A stretch of 64,000 bases of DNA, taken from Sedimenticola hydrogenitrophicus. GTDB taxonomy: Bacteria; Pseudomonadota; Gammaproteobacteria; Chromatiales; Chromatiaceae. The stretch covers positions 241,611 to 305,610 of the forward strand of contig NZ_JAQGEI010000001.1 in assembly GCF_029017505.1 (NCBI RefSeq), given 5' to 3'. The position numbers and the translations under genes were made by a program. Every line of letters starts with the position of its first letter. Within the stretch, counting starts at the first letter, position 1. The notes under the pieces are model-generated. The model saw only the letters and a program-made list of their open reading frames with translations, made no database searches and was not told the DNA's origin. This document shows, piece by piece, positions 1 to 7,505 of this stretch.

Positions 1-414
1 ACGGATTCCACCGCTCCGGTATTTCTCGTCATCGAATGCGTGATCGCGGGTGATGCCGACGATTCCGTCGATGTGAATGTTCTTCGCAAGCCAGTCGTAG
101 AACTCCCGCCGTGACTCGATGTGCCGCGCCTTCTTGGTTTGATTCGCCGCGGTGAAGACCTCAAAGGGGACACAGGCGGGGTCGATGCGAATGTCGATGT
201 CCTCGGAGAAGCGCTGGATGATGCCGAACCCCTTCGATAACGAGGTACCGCCCTTGAGTTCGAAGCCGAAATCCTGTGCGCCGAGGCCATAGAGGCAGTG
301 CATGATCCAGTAGTCCTTCTCGACGAGCGCCGGCAGCAGACCGCGCTCATCGGCGACGATGCGGATCAGGTCGGCGAAATCTTCACGCTCATGGAGGAGG
401 GATTCAGGCGGCAC
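1..414 (-). CDS. AbiEii/AbiGii-type nucleotidyltransferase toxin, 3' end outside window
   Basis: This is the toxin half of a type IV toxin-antitoxin pair. Members of the family are nucleotidyltransferases acting in the cytoplasm. Reading leftward from a GTG at 414 gives 138 residues still open at the window edge. The diagnostic KGGTSLSKGFG (about residues 52-62) and RFSEDIDIRI (about 66-75) are both present; they form the nucleotide-binding loop and the metal-binding aspartates of the fold. The GTG lies 11 bases inside the end of the upstream antitoxin gene, the usual coupling in AbiE operons. I chose GTG because no earlier start fits. The C-terminal half cannot be judged. Confidence 0.85.
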   Translation of the reverse strand, partial: MPPESLLHEREDFADLIRIVADERGLLPALVEKDYWIMHCLYGLGAQDFGFELKGGTSLSKGFGIIQRFSEDIDIRIDPACVPFEVFTAANQTKKARHIESRREFYDWLAKNIHIDGIVGITRDHAFDDEKYRSGGIR

Positions 415-985
415 GTGACAGCGCCCGTTCGAAGAATTTTCGCGTGGCGACCTTGCCGTAATCCCGCGCGGCACGCCGGAGCCTGTCGGGGTTCAGTTCC
501 TTCGCCTTGGCCTGCGCCCGCTCGCGAACCGCGGCCGGATCCTCCGCCAGTTCGGACAGGTTGTTCAGCAGATCCACGAGGAGGAACTCTTCCGTCAGTT
601 GCTTGGGGAAACGGGGCTTCCTGCGGAACTCGAAGGGCTTGCCGCCCAAGGTGAAGTGGCCATGGCGTTTGTGGTTGTAGACCACGCGGGAATTGTAGAG
701 CTGTGTGGTGCCCACGCCCAAGGCGTTGTAGGCATTGGGGGAGGTGAGCAGGAAATCGTCTTCCTTCAGGAAGGTGCGGACGAGTTCCTTCTCATCGGGC
801 GGAACCCGACCGAAAGCCGATGCCTTGGGATAGTGGTAGAGGCCGTTGCGGAGCTTCTGCAGCACGCCCTGATCGACTAGCTCCCGTGCATGCCTGTCAA
901 CGCTCTTTGACCACTGGGCGAGGTCCGCACGCCGGTACACGCGACCGGGGCGCAGGTGTCTTTTCAGTTGTTCCAAACGATTCAT
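404..985 (-). CDS. AbiEi-like (DUF6088-type) antitoxin/transcriptional regulator
   Basis: Likely antitoxin and autorepressor of the downstream AbiEii-like toxin. The 193-residue protein opens with a winged-helix-like region (residues ~1-60, VYRRADLAQWSKSVDRHARELVDQG, then LRNGLYHYP). A conserved central part follows (DDFLLTSPNAYNALGVGTTQLYN). The C-terminus is basic. I chose the ATG at 985 because a GAGG lies 9 bases upstream; an in-frame ATG at 1057 has no ribosome-binding site and would run into the neighbouring pseudogene. It overlaps the toxin start by 11 bases, so the two are co-translated. In the AbiE family the antitoxin binds its own promoter, but I could not identify the operator here. 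Confidence 0.8.
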   Translation of the reverse strand: MNRLEQLKRHLRPGRVYRRADLAQWSKSVDRHARELVDQGVLQKLRNGLYHYPKASAFGRVPPDEKELVRTFLKEDDFLLTSPNAYNALGVGTTQLYNSRVVYNHKRHGHFTLGGKPFEFRRKPRFPKQLTEEFLLVDLLNNLSELAEDPAAVRERAQAKAKELNPDRLRRAARDYGKVATRKFFERALSRAA

Positions 986-1038
986 AGTGCTTGCCTCTGT
1001 GGGAAATATAGCGCCAGGAGGCGTATTTGGCAATAATT

Positions 1039-1263
1039 TTAGTAAAAATTCATGCATTTTAGCCGTCTTGTGTTTGTGGAATTCATCCGATCCAGTTCGG
1101 GCCGGATATGGCCCCGCATGGGCAGGTCGGCAAGGCTCGAACAGAGCGGTTCCAGTTGATCCAACACGTACGCTGCTTTCTTCACCGAGTCACGAATTGC
1201 AACGTAACGGTAGATTCGATCGGTCCTGTTCCGTTTCTTCTGAAACCCCGGACGCGGTAGCGT
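1039..1263 (-). pseudogene. ParE/RelE-family toxin remnant
   Basis: Reading leftward, one frame gives RTDRIYRYVAIRDSVKKAAY, then a run ending SLADLPMRGHIRPELDRM, typical of the middle and end of a ParE/RelE-type toxin. The start YRVRGF is in a different frame from this body, so a frameshift separates them near 1245. After ELDRM the sequence no longer resembles the family and stops at 1039. It follows an antitoxin remnant in the usual antitoxin-toxin order. It cannot make a normal toxin. Confidence 0.7.
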
Positions 1264-1264
1264 G

Positions 1265-1515
1265 TCACCCGGTGCTTTCCTTGATGCGCTTGCGGATATC
1301 CGTGAAGGCCTTTTTGACGGGCTTGCTACGCCCTTCTCGAATGCATTTGGAGCTCTGGGGCCAGCATCTTGAGCTGTGCCGGCGGTTCCTGGGTTTGTTC
1401 GTAACTGGCGATGTCCTGGAGAACCGCCTTGGCTTCACTGTGTTGGGTGATCACTATGGTCCGCTGGCCCTCGTTGACATCCCCTAAGGCCTTGGTCCTA
1501 CGACTTTTGAGACGA
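1265..1515 (-). pseudogene. Phd/YefM-family antitoxin remnant
   Basis: The minus strand encodes GDVNEGQRTIVITQHSEAKA followed by VLQDIASYEQTQE, the hallmark core of Phd/YefM antitoxins. This frame stops after a shift near 1340. The family's C-terminal toxin-binding tail continues in another frame (CIREGRSKPVKKAFTDIRKR). The N-terminal 15-20 residues and the start codon are missing. It is therefore a dead antitoxin gene, directly upstream of the toxin remnant. Confidence 0.72.
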
Positions 1516-1553
1516 AGGGGCGGGTCGTTCGAGGCGCCCCGATCCTGCCTTGA

Positions 1554-2000
1554 TCATCGAGCGGGCGTGGTGCCCGAAACCGCCACCAGCAGGCTGCAGG
1601 GTGCGTGGGCGAGCAGCGAGGCGCCGACGGAGCCGTGCCACCAGCGGGCCAGCGCGCTCTGTTCTCGGTGACCGACCACGATCAGATCCGCGCCGACCTC
1701 GTGCGCCATTCGGCCGATCTCCTCGGCGGGGTTGCCCGCGGCGAGACGCGTTTCGACAAAAAGCCCCGCCTGTCGCAGCGTGTCCGCGCCCTCCGTCAGC
1801 ACGCGGCGCACCTCCTGATATTCACGCTCCGGCAGGTCCGAGGGTGCCGCCGCCTCAGCGAGCGTGACCCCCAGCTCATGGGCGACGACGGCGAGGAGAT
1901 AGACCCGGGCCTGGCAAAGCAAGGCCAGCTCGGTCCCCTGATCCAGCGCCTCACGGCCTTGCCGGCTGCCGTCATAGGCCAGGAGGATGGTCCGGTACAT
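1554..2000 (-). CDS. universal stress protein UspA family
   Basis: A single-domain Usp protein of 148 residues, the normal length; such proteins are cytoplasmic dimers of the adenine-nucleotide alpha-hydrolase fold linked to stress survival. The start MYRTILLAYDGS is the classic first beta strand with its Asp. GADLIVVGHRE near residues 104-114 is the nucleotide-binding strand. The ATP motif G-2x-G-9x-G-S is incomplete: G-H-R is followed by E rather than G, although GSVG follows later, so ATP binding is uncertain. The gene is monocistronic and divergent from the MarR gene. Confidence 0.9.
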   Translation of the reverse strand: MYRTILLAYDGSRQGREALDQGTELALLCQARVYLLAVVAHELGVTLAEAAAPSDLPEREYQEVRRVLTEGADTLRQAGLFVETRLAAGNPAEEIGRMAHEVGADLIVVGHREQSALARWWHGSVGASLLAHAPCSLLVAVSGTTPAR

Positions 2001-2094
2001 CGTGGTTCTCCTTATCTGTGATCGTGATATGGAGCGCCTTTCCCGGCCCTTCGTATGTGAATGCCGGCCATCGGGGCTACCTCCCTCGCATTTG

Positions 2095-2110
2095 ATAGAT
2101 AGCTATCTAT
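2095..2110. promoter_or_regulatory. 16-bp perfect palindrome, probable MarR operator
   Basis: ATAGATAG followed by its exact complement CTATCTAT lies 38 bases upstream of the MarR gene, in the gap between it and uspA. MarR-family dimers bind AT-rich palindromes of this size and usually repress their own operon. No footprint evidence is available from sequence. Confidence 0.65.
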
Positions 2111-2148
2111 TTGTTATCGTACAGCAGGACAACGATGCAGGCAATGCC

Positions 2149-2628
2149 ATGACAAAACCCCTCGATGATCAGGAACGATTCGGCCTCCAGCTCGGGCTGG
2201 TCGCCCGGCTGTGGCGCTCCGAGATCGACCGACGGCTGGCCGCCTTCGGCCTCACCGAATCCCGCTGGTTGACACTGTTGCATCTTTCCCGGCGGGCCGA
2301 GGCGGCTACCCAGCGTGAACTGGCCGAGGCGGTCGGGGTGCGGGGGCCGACCCTGGTGCGCACCCTGGATCGGCTGGAAGCCGAGGGGTTGATCGAACGC
2401 CGGTCGGAAGCTGGCGACCGCCGCACCAAGTCGGTTCACCTGCGCGCGGAAGCCGCCCCCATCCTGGAGCGAATCGAAGCAACCGCAGCGGCGGTGCGCG
2501 CGGAAATCTTCTCCGACCTATCTCATGGCGAGGTAACGACCTGTCTAAAGGTCTTGGAGCAGATCACCGGCAAGCTGGGCGGCGCGCCAAGGGCGATGCT
2601 GCCTGCGACGAAGACCGATGAGGGGTAG
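2149..2628 (+). CDS. MarR-family transcriptional regulator
   Basis: A 159-residue winged-helix repressor. Helix-turn-helix and wing are visible in TQRELAEAVGVRGPTLVRTL (about residues 61-80) and DRLEAEGLIERRSEAGDRRTKSV, with the conserved D-R-R of the MarR wing. The start at 2149 gives the usual family N-terminus; an upstream in-frame ATG would run through the palindrome. EmrA begins 3 bases after its stop, so it heads the marR-emrA-emrB operon and probably represses it until a drug-like ligand binds. Confidence 0.88.
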   Translation: MTKPLDDQERFGLQLGLVARLWRSEIDRRLAAFGLTESRWLTLLHLSRRAEAATQRELAEAVGVRGPTLVRTLDRLEAEGLIERRSEAGDRRTKSVHLRAEAAPILERIEATAAAVRAEIFSDLSHGEVTTCLKVLEQITGKLGGAPRAMLPATKTDEG

Positions 2629-2631
2629 GCC

Positions 2632-3822
2632 GTGGACCAGCATGTGACCCGTCTCGAACGCCAGAGCGACGATCCGGAAACCGATCTGCGCACAGCCCCC
2701 GACAAGGAGACAGAGGCTGGGTCAGAGGCGGTTTCACCTCCTCGCCGCACCCGGCCATGGCGACGGTATGGCGCGATCATGGCGGCGCTGGTCGTTCTCG
2801 GGGCCGGTGGCTGGTGGCTGTATCAGCAGTTCACCCACGTCTTTGTGACGGACGCCCGCATTGCAGCCGACATCGTTGCCGTGAGCAGCCGGGTTCCCGG
2901 CTGGGTCACTGCCGTTGAGGTCACTGCGGGCGATACCGTTCGCAAAGGCGACATACTGGTCCGGATCGACGACCGGGAAAGCCGCCTGCGCGTTCAGGAA
3001 CTCGACGCGCAGCTGGCGGGCATCGCCCGCCGCCGGGAGGAGATCGAAGCCCGCATCGCACTCACCGATCGTCAGACCGAAAGCCGTATCACCGCCCGGC
3101 AGGCGGCGATCAGGGCGGCGGAGGCCGCGTTGGCGGCAGCGACGGCGCAACGCGACTTGGCGAAGGCGGAGAATGACCGGGCGGAGAAGCTGGTGCCGCG
3201 CGGGCTCCTCACCCGCGAGCGCCTGGACCAGACGCGGGCGGCGCTGGAGACGGCAACGCAACAGGTGTCGAAGGCCCGGGCGGACCTGGAGAACGCCCGC
3301 GCCGTCTTCGCCGAGGCCGAAGCGGCACGCGGGGAGCTCACGGTGCTCCAACGCCAGTTGGCAGAGCTCGATCCGGAAGAGCAGCGGCTGCGCGCGCAAC
3401 GAGAGCGCGCGGCGCTCGACCTCGAAGACCGCTCCATCGTCATGCCATTCGCCGGCGTGGTGGACCAGACCTTCGTGGATGAGGGCGAATACGTCACCCC
3501 CGGCCAGCGCCTGCTGATGGTGCATGACCCGCAGCGGGTGCGCGTCGAGGCCAACGTCAAGGAGACCGACATCCGCTTCTTCCGGCCCGGAAAGACCGTG
3601 ACGATCACCGTCGATGCCCTGCCGGGGCGGCGCTTCGAGGGCAAGGTCACACGCGTGGGCCAGGCCGCCACCAGCGAGTTCGCCCTGCTGCCCAACCCCA
3701 ACCCGAGCGGCAATTTCACCAAGATCACTCAAAGGCTACCGATACGCATTGCCGTTGAACAAGAGAGCGGCGAACTCAAGCCGGGTATGATGGTAGAGTT
3801 GGAGGCCAGGACCGGTGGCTAG
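2632..3822 (+). CDS. emrA: HlyD/EmrA-family membrane fusion protein
   Basis: Periplasmic adaptor of an MFS tripartite efflux pump. The 396-residue protein has a cytoplasmic N-terminus, one membrane segment at about residues 48-66 (IMAALVVLGAGGWWLY), and a barrel-sandwich half motif (VSSRVPGWVTAVEVTAGDTV). A long alpha-hairpin rich in Arg/Glu follows (about 120-260), then the second lipoyl half (IVMPFAGVVDQTFVDEGEYV). The start is GTG, 3 bases after the marR stop. It overlaps emrB by 8 bases. The outer-membrane channel would have to come from elsewhere, possibly the OprM-like gene at 10662. Confidence 0.88.
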   Translation: MDQHVTRLERQSDDPETDLRTAPDKETEAGSEAVSPPRRTRPWRRYGAIMAALVVLGAGGWWLYQQFTHVFVTDARIAADIVAVSSRVPGWVTAVEVTAGDTVRKGDILVRIDDRESRLRVQELDAQLAGIARRREEIEARIALTDRQTESRITARQAAIRAAEAALAAATAQRDLAKAENDRAEKLVPRGLLTRERLDQTRAALETATQQVSKARADLENARAVFAEAEAARGELTVLQRQLAELDPEEQRLRAQRERAALDLEDRSIVMPFAGVVDQTFVDEGEYVTPGQRLLMVHDPQRVRVEANVKETDIRFFRPGKTVTITVDALPGRRFEGKVTRVGQAATSEFALLPNPNPSGNFTKITQRLPIRIAVEQESGELKPGMMVELEARTGG

Positions 3823-5422
3823 CGCGCCGCATCCGGACAGTATCGAGGGGCTGTTCGCCCGCTTCGGCCCCGCCTATCGCTGGCTGGTCACGGCCACGGT
3901 CATGATGGGTACCATCGCCACCATCCTGACCGCGACCATCGTCAACGTGGCCCTGCCCGACATCATGGGCGCCTTCGGCATGGGCCAGGACAAGGCGCAG
4001 CTCCTGTCCACCGGCTTCCTCGCCGCGATGACCGGCACCATGCTGCTCAACGCCTGGATGGTCGAGACGCTCGGCCAGCGAGCGACCTTCATGCTGGCGG
4101 TGACGGTCTTCATCGTCGCCTCCGTCATGGGCGGGCTGGCCCCTGCAGAAGGCGTGCTGATCCTGGCCCGCATCCTCCAGGGCGGGGCGGCCGGCATCCT
4201 CCAGCCGCTCGCCATGCAGACGATCTTCCAGGTCTTCCCGCCGGAGAAACGCGGGTCGGCCATGGGCATCTACGGCATCGGCGTGGTGCTGGCCCCGGCG
4301 CTCGGCCCCACGCTGGGGGGCATCATGGTCGATAGCTTCAGCTGGCGCTATGTCTTCTTCATGGCCGTGCCGTTCTGTCTCATCGGCCTGTTCCTCGCCA
4401 CGCTTTTCATGCCGGGACGGGCCACTTCGGGTCCGTCGCGGCGTTTCGACTGGATCGGTTTCGGGCTGATGACCGTGTTCCTCGTGACCTTGCTCAACGG
4501 CCTGTCGAACGGGCAACGTGACGGCTGGATGTCCGACCCCATCCTGCGCGATTTCGTCGTCGCCCTTGTCTCGGGCATCGGCTTCATCGTCTGGGAGCTG
4601 CGCTCACCCGCGCCCATGCTCAATCTCAAGCTCTTCACGAACCGGGTCTATGCGGGCGCGTCCGTCGTGGCCTTCATTTTCGGGGCGGGAATCTACGGTT
4701 CGACCTACTTGGTTCCGCTGTTCGTGCAGACGATCCAGGGTTATACGCCGACGCGCTCCGGCCTGCTGCTGATGCCGGCGGGCCTGATCCTGGCTGTCGT
4801 CTTCCCGATCGCCGGAAGACTGACCGACAAGACGCCGGCCTATGCCACGGTCATGTTCGGGCTGGCGGTCTTCGCGCTGTCGTCGTTTTTGATGACCGGC
4901 GTCGATACCAATACGTCCTTCTGGCTGTTTGCCTGGTGGATCATGCTGGGCCGGATCGGGCTTGGCTTCATCATGCCGAGCCTGAACGCCGGCGCCCTCA
5001 AGGCGCTACCCATGACGCTACTCGGCCAGGGCTCCGGCGCGATCAACTTCGTGCGCCAACTCGGCGGCGCCTTCGGCGTCAACCTGCTTTCCATCGCCCT
5101 CGAACGGCGCTCGCAGCTTTACGTGGACAGCTTCACGGCGGCGCAGCATGCAGGCAACAGCGCGACGCCCGGCTTGCTGCGCGATGTGACCGGCCTGCTC
5201 GCGCAGGCCGGTGTACCGGAAGCGGTTCGCCAGGCCGGGGCGATGAACTATCTCGGCCGCATGATCTACACCCAGGGCAATATGCTGGGATATCGCGACA
5301 GCTTCTTCATCGTCGGCGCGATCTTCCTGGCCGCCCTTGTCCCGGCGCTGATGATGCGCCGCAGGCCACAGCCCCCGCCAGCGCAAGCCGTTGCACAGGA
5401 TGCGCCTCAGCCAGCCCGGTGA
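3815..5422 (+). CDS. emrB: DHA2-family MFS drug exporter, EmrB/QacA type
   Basis: Inner-membrane proton/drug antiporter of 535 residues with about 14 hydrophobic segments, as expected for DHA2. NVALPDIMGAFG in helix 1 and the RILQGGAAGILQPL stretch (motif C-like region nearby) are family signatures. The GTG start lies inside the end of emrA and gives MASAPHPDS. Together with EmrA it should export hydrophobic compounds directly across both membranes. Substrates cannot be inferred. Confidence 0.9.
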   Translation: MASAPHPDSIEGLFARFGPAYRWLVTATVMMGTIATILTATIVNVALPDIMGAFGMGQDKAQLLSTGFLAAMTGTMLLNAWMVETLGQRATFMLAVTVFIVASVMGGLAPAEGVLILARILQGGAAGILQPLAMQTIFQVFPPEKRGSAMGIYGIGVVLAPALGPTLGGIMVDSFSWRYVFFMAVPFCLIGLFLATLFMPGRATSGPSRRFDWIGFGLMTVFLVTLLNGLSNGQRDGWMSDPILRDFVVALVSGIGFIVWELRSPAPMLNLKLFTNRVYAGASVVAFIFGAGIYGSTYLVPLFVQTIQGYTPTRSGLLLMPAGLILAVVFPIAGRLTDKTPAYATVMFGLAVFALSSFLMTGVDTNTSFWLFAWWIMLGRIGLGFIMPSLNAGALKALPMTLLGQGSGAINFVRQLGGAFGVNLLSIALERRSQLYVDSFTAAQHAGNSATPGLLRDVTGLLAQAGVPEAVRQAGAMNYLGRMIYTQGNMLGYRDSFFIVGAIFLAALVPALMMRRRPQPPPAQAVAQDAPQPAR

Positions 5423-5454
5423 GAAACGGCCTTCGTCACCGGAGAACCTCGTCG

Positions 5455-6078
5455 TTATCGTGTTTTGATCCGGCCTATTTTTAGTGGCTCGAAAAAACAT
5501 CCAACAAGTGCTGATGCGTCGTCCGGCATGCGATAAAGGTGCGGCGAGCCCAGGTAGTCGACATGAAGCCCAACCATGTACGCATATAGGGAAATCGCCA
5601 GTATGCGCGGCTCGCCGGCATGGCTGATCTGGTCGCGCTCCAGGAGTCTCGTGAAGAAGCGCGTCAGCGATTTTATGGTCTCGTCCTTGATCGACTGCTC
5701 GCGGGCAACCATCTCCGTCATATCTTCCGTATGCTCGCATTTCAGGAACAGGATGGTATAGACGCGGCGCAGGCGTGCGTCCTGGTGGAGCTCGAGCAGC
5801 GCCGTGGCGCAAAGTTCTTCCAGGTCATCGAGGGTGTCCGCGGTCTCCAGAACCCGGTGCAAGGCGCTTTCCATCGGCATTCGTACCCGTTCCACCACGG
5901 CATTGAACAGGTCGGCCTTGTTCTCGAAGTGCCAGTAGATCGCGCCCCGGGTCATGGCCCCGGCGCGCGCGATCTGGTCCAGCGTGCTGCGGGCGACGCC
6001 CTGCTCGAAAAAGACCTGCTCCGCCGCATCGAGGATGCGTTCACGTGTTTGCTCGGCTGCTCCTTTCGTTCGTCTCAT
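5455..6078 (-). CDS. acrR: TetR/AcrR-family repressor of the AcrAB-type pump
   Basis: A 207-residue TetR-family repressor. The N-terminus shows RERILDAAEQVFFEQG, then the helix-turn-helix STLDQIARAGAMTRGAIYWH and FENKADLFNAVVER, closely of the AcrR/TtgR type. The larger C-terminal part would bind drugs. It is divergent from acrA and shares with it a 195-base gap holding a perfect palindrome. It converges on emrB with 32 bases between stops. Confidence 0.9.
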   Translation of the reverse strand: MRRTKGAAEQTRERILDAAEQVFFEQGVARSTLDQIARAGAMTRGAIYWHFENKADLFNAVVERVRMPMESALHRVLETADTLDDLEELCATALLELHQDARLRRVYTILFLKCEHTEDMTEMVAREQSIKDETIKSLTRFFTRLLERDQISHAGEPRILAISLYAYMVGLHVDYLGSPHLYRMPDDASALVGCFFEPLKIGRIKTR

Positions 6079-6133
6079 GGGTTCACTCTTTCATGGCATT
6101 GCGCCCAGGGACGCCGCCCATGGATGATTGTTG

Positions 6134-6155
6134 ACATACATTCACGAATGTATGT
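6134..6155. promoter_or_regulatory. AcrR-type operator palindrome
   Basis: Two perfect 10-base arms, ACATACATTC and its reverse complement, are separated by AC. The core closely matches the known E. coli AcrR operator (arms TACATACATT/AATGTATGTA). It sits between the divergent acrR and acrA genes, so one site could control both. Confidence 0.8.
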
Positions 6156-6272
6156 TATTGTTCGCATGCACGCAAGTTCAGATTACCGGTGGGCCGGCCG
6201 CGATGGCGGCTTCCCGCCGACAGCCGCAAGACCCTGTTGGCCCGCGGCAACCAGTGACTCAAGGAGACGCCG

Positions 6273-7505
6273 ATGGCGCATAGGTTCCGTTTTCGTATTC
6301 TGCCGCTTTGGCTGGCGGCGGGCTTGCTGCTGGCTGGCTGTGATGACGGGCCGAAGCAGGCCGATGCCGCGCCATCCGCGCCGCCGCCCGAGGTCGGGGT
6401 GGTCGAGTTGCAGCCGCAACGCGTGGTCTTGTCCATGGAGCTGCCGGGGCGAACCGTGGCCTTCCGAATCGCCGAGGTGAGACCACAGGTTTCCGGGATC
6501 CTGCAGGAACGTCTCTTCAAGCAGGGCGCCCAGGTAAAGGAGGGCGAGATCCTGTACCGGATCGATCCGAACCGCTACCGGGCCGCGCACCAGAGGGCCG
6601 AGGCCGAGCTGGAGCGTGCCCGGGCCGAGTTGCGTCAGGCGCAGCGGGAGTGGGTACGCACTTCAAATATGTTCGAGAAGAATGCGCTCAGCGAGCGTGA
6701 GCGTGATCAGGCGCTGTCGGCGCTCGAGACTGCGCGGGCCGACGTCGCCAGCGCCAGGGCCGCCGTTGAGACCGCGCGCGTCGATCTGGACTACACCGAA
6801 GTCAAGGCCCCCATCAGTGGCCGCACGGGTCCGACGCTGTTCACCGTCGGCGCGCTGGTGACGGCCAACCAGGCGCAGCCGCTGTTGCGCGTCGTCCAGC
6901 TCGACCCGATGTATGTCGATATCCAGCTGCCGGTCGAAAAGCTGAGCCGGATTCGGACCTCCGTGGCAGAGGGCGGTCCCGCCGCGGCCGGCCCCGGCGA
7001 GGCCGAGGTTGCGCTGTTGCGTGAGGACGGCCGCATCTATCCGCATCGCGGCCGCCTCGATGTCACCGACGTGACCGTCGATCAGGGCACGAGCGCCGTG
7101 ATGCTCAGGGCCGTGGTGCCCAATCCTGATGGCGAGCTGCTGCCGGGCATGTACGTGCGCGTCCGCCTTCGGGAGGCGGTGCGTGAAAATGCGATCCTGG
7201 CGCCGCAGCAGGGGGTCACGCGCGATCCCCAGGGCCGGGCGACGGCGCTGCTCGTCAACGACGCGGGCCAGGTCGTGCAGCGCCGGCTGGAGACGGCGCG
7301 TGCGATCGGCGGCTTCTGGCTCGTGGACAATGGCCTCGAGGCGGGTGACCGGCTGATCGTGTCGGGCCTGCAGAAAGTGAAGCCGGGCGCCGCCGTCAAG
7401 CCCGTGACGGCGGATATTCCACTGGCGCCGTCGTCGCGCCCGCACGGCACCGGTACGGATGGCGCGAAGACGGGCCCCGCGACCGAAGGAGGCGATGGCC
7501 GGTGA
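6273..7505 (+). CDS. acrA: RND efflux periplasmic adaptor, AcrA/MexA family
   Basis: A 410-residue lipoprotein adaptor linking the inner-membrane RND pump to the outer-membrane channel. Signal peptide with lipobox LLAGC (Cys about residue 25). Lipoyl halves flank a coiled-coil hairpin (about residues 100-170); [17 protein letters not shown] is the conserved AcrA motif. The C-terminal membrane-proximal domain includes [21 protein letters not shown] lies 6 bases before the ATG. The stop overlaps the pump start by 4 bases. Confidence 0.93.
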   Translation: MAHRFRFRILPLWLAAGLLLAGCDDGPKQADAAPSAPPPEVGVVELQPQRVVLSMELPGRTVAFRIAEVRPQVSGILQERLFKQGAQVKEGEILYRIDPNRYRAAHQRAEAELERARAELRQAQREWVRTSNMFEKNALSERERDQALSALETARADVASARAAVETARVDLDYTEVKAPISGRTGPTLFTVGALVTANQAQPLLRVVQLDPMYVDIQLPVEKLSRIRTSVAEGGPAAAGPGEAEVALLREDGRIYPHRGRLDVTDVTVDQGTSAVMLRAVVPNPDGELLPGMYVRVRLREAVRENAILAPQQGVTRDPQGRATALLVNDAGQVVQRRLETARAIGGFWLVDNGLEAGDRLIVSGLQKVKPGAAVKPVTADIPLAPSSRPHGTGTDGAKTGPATEGGDGR

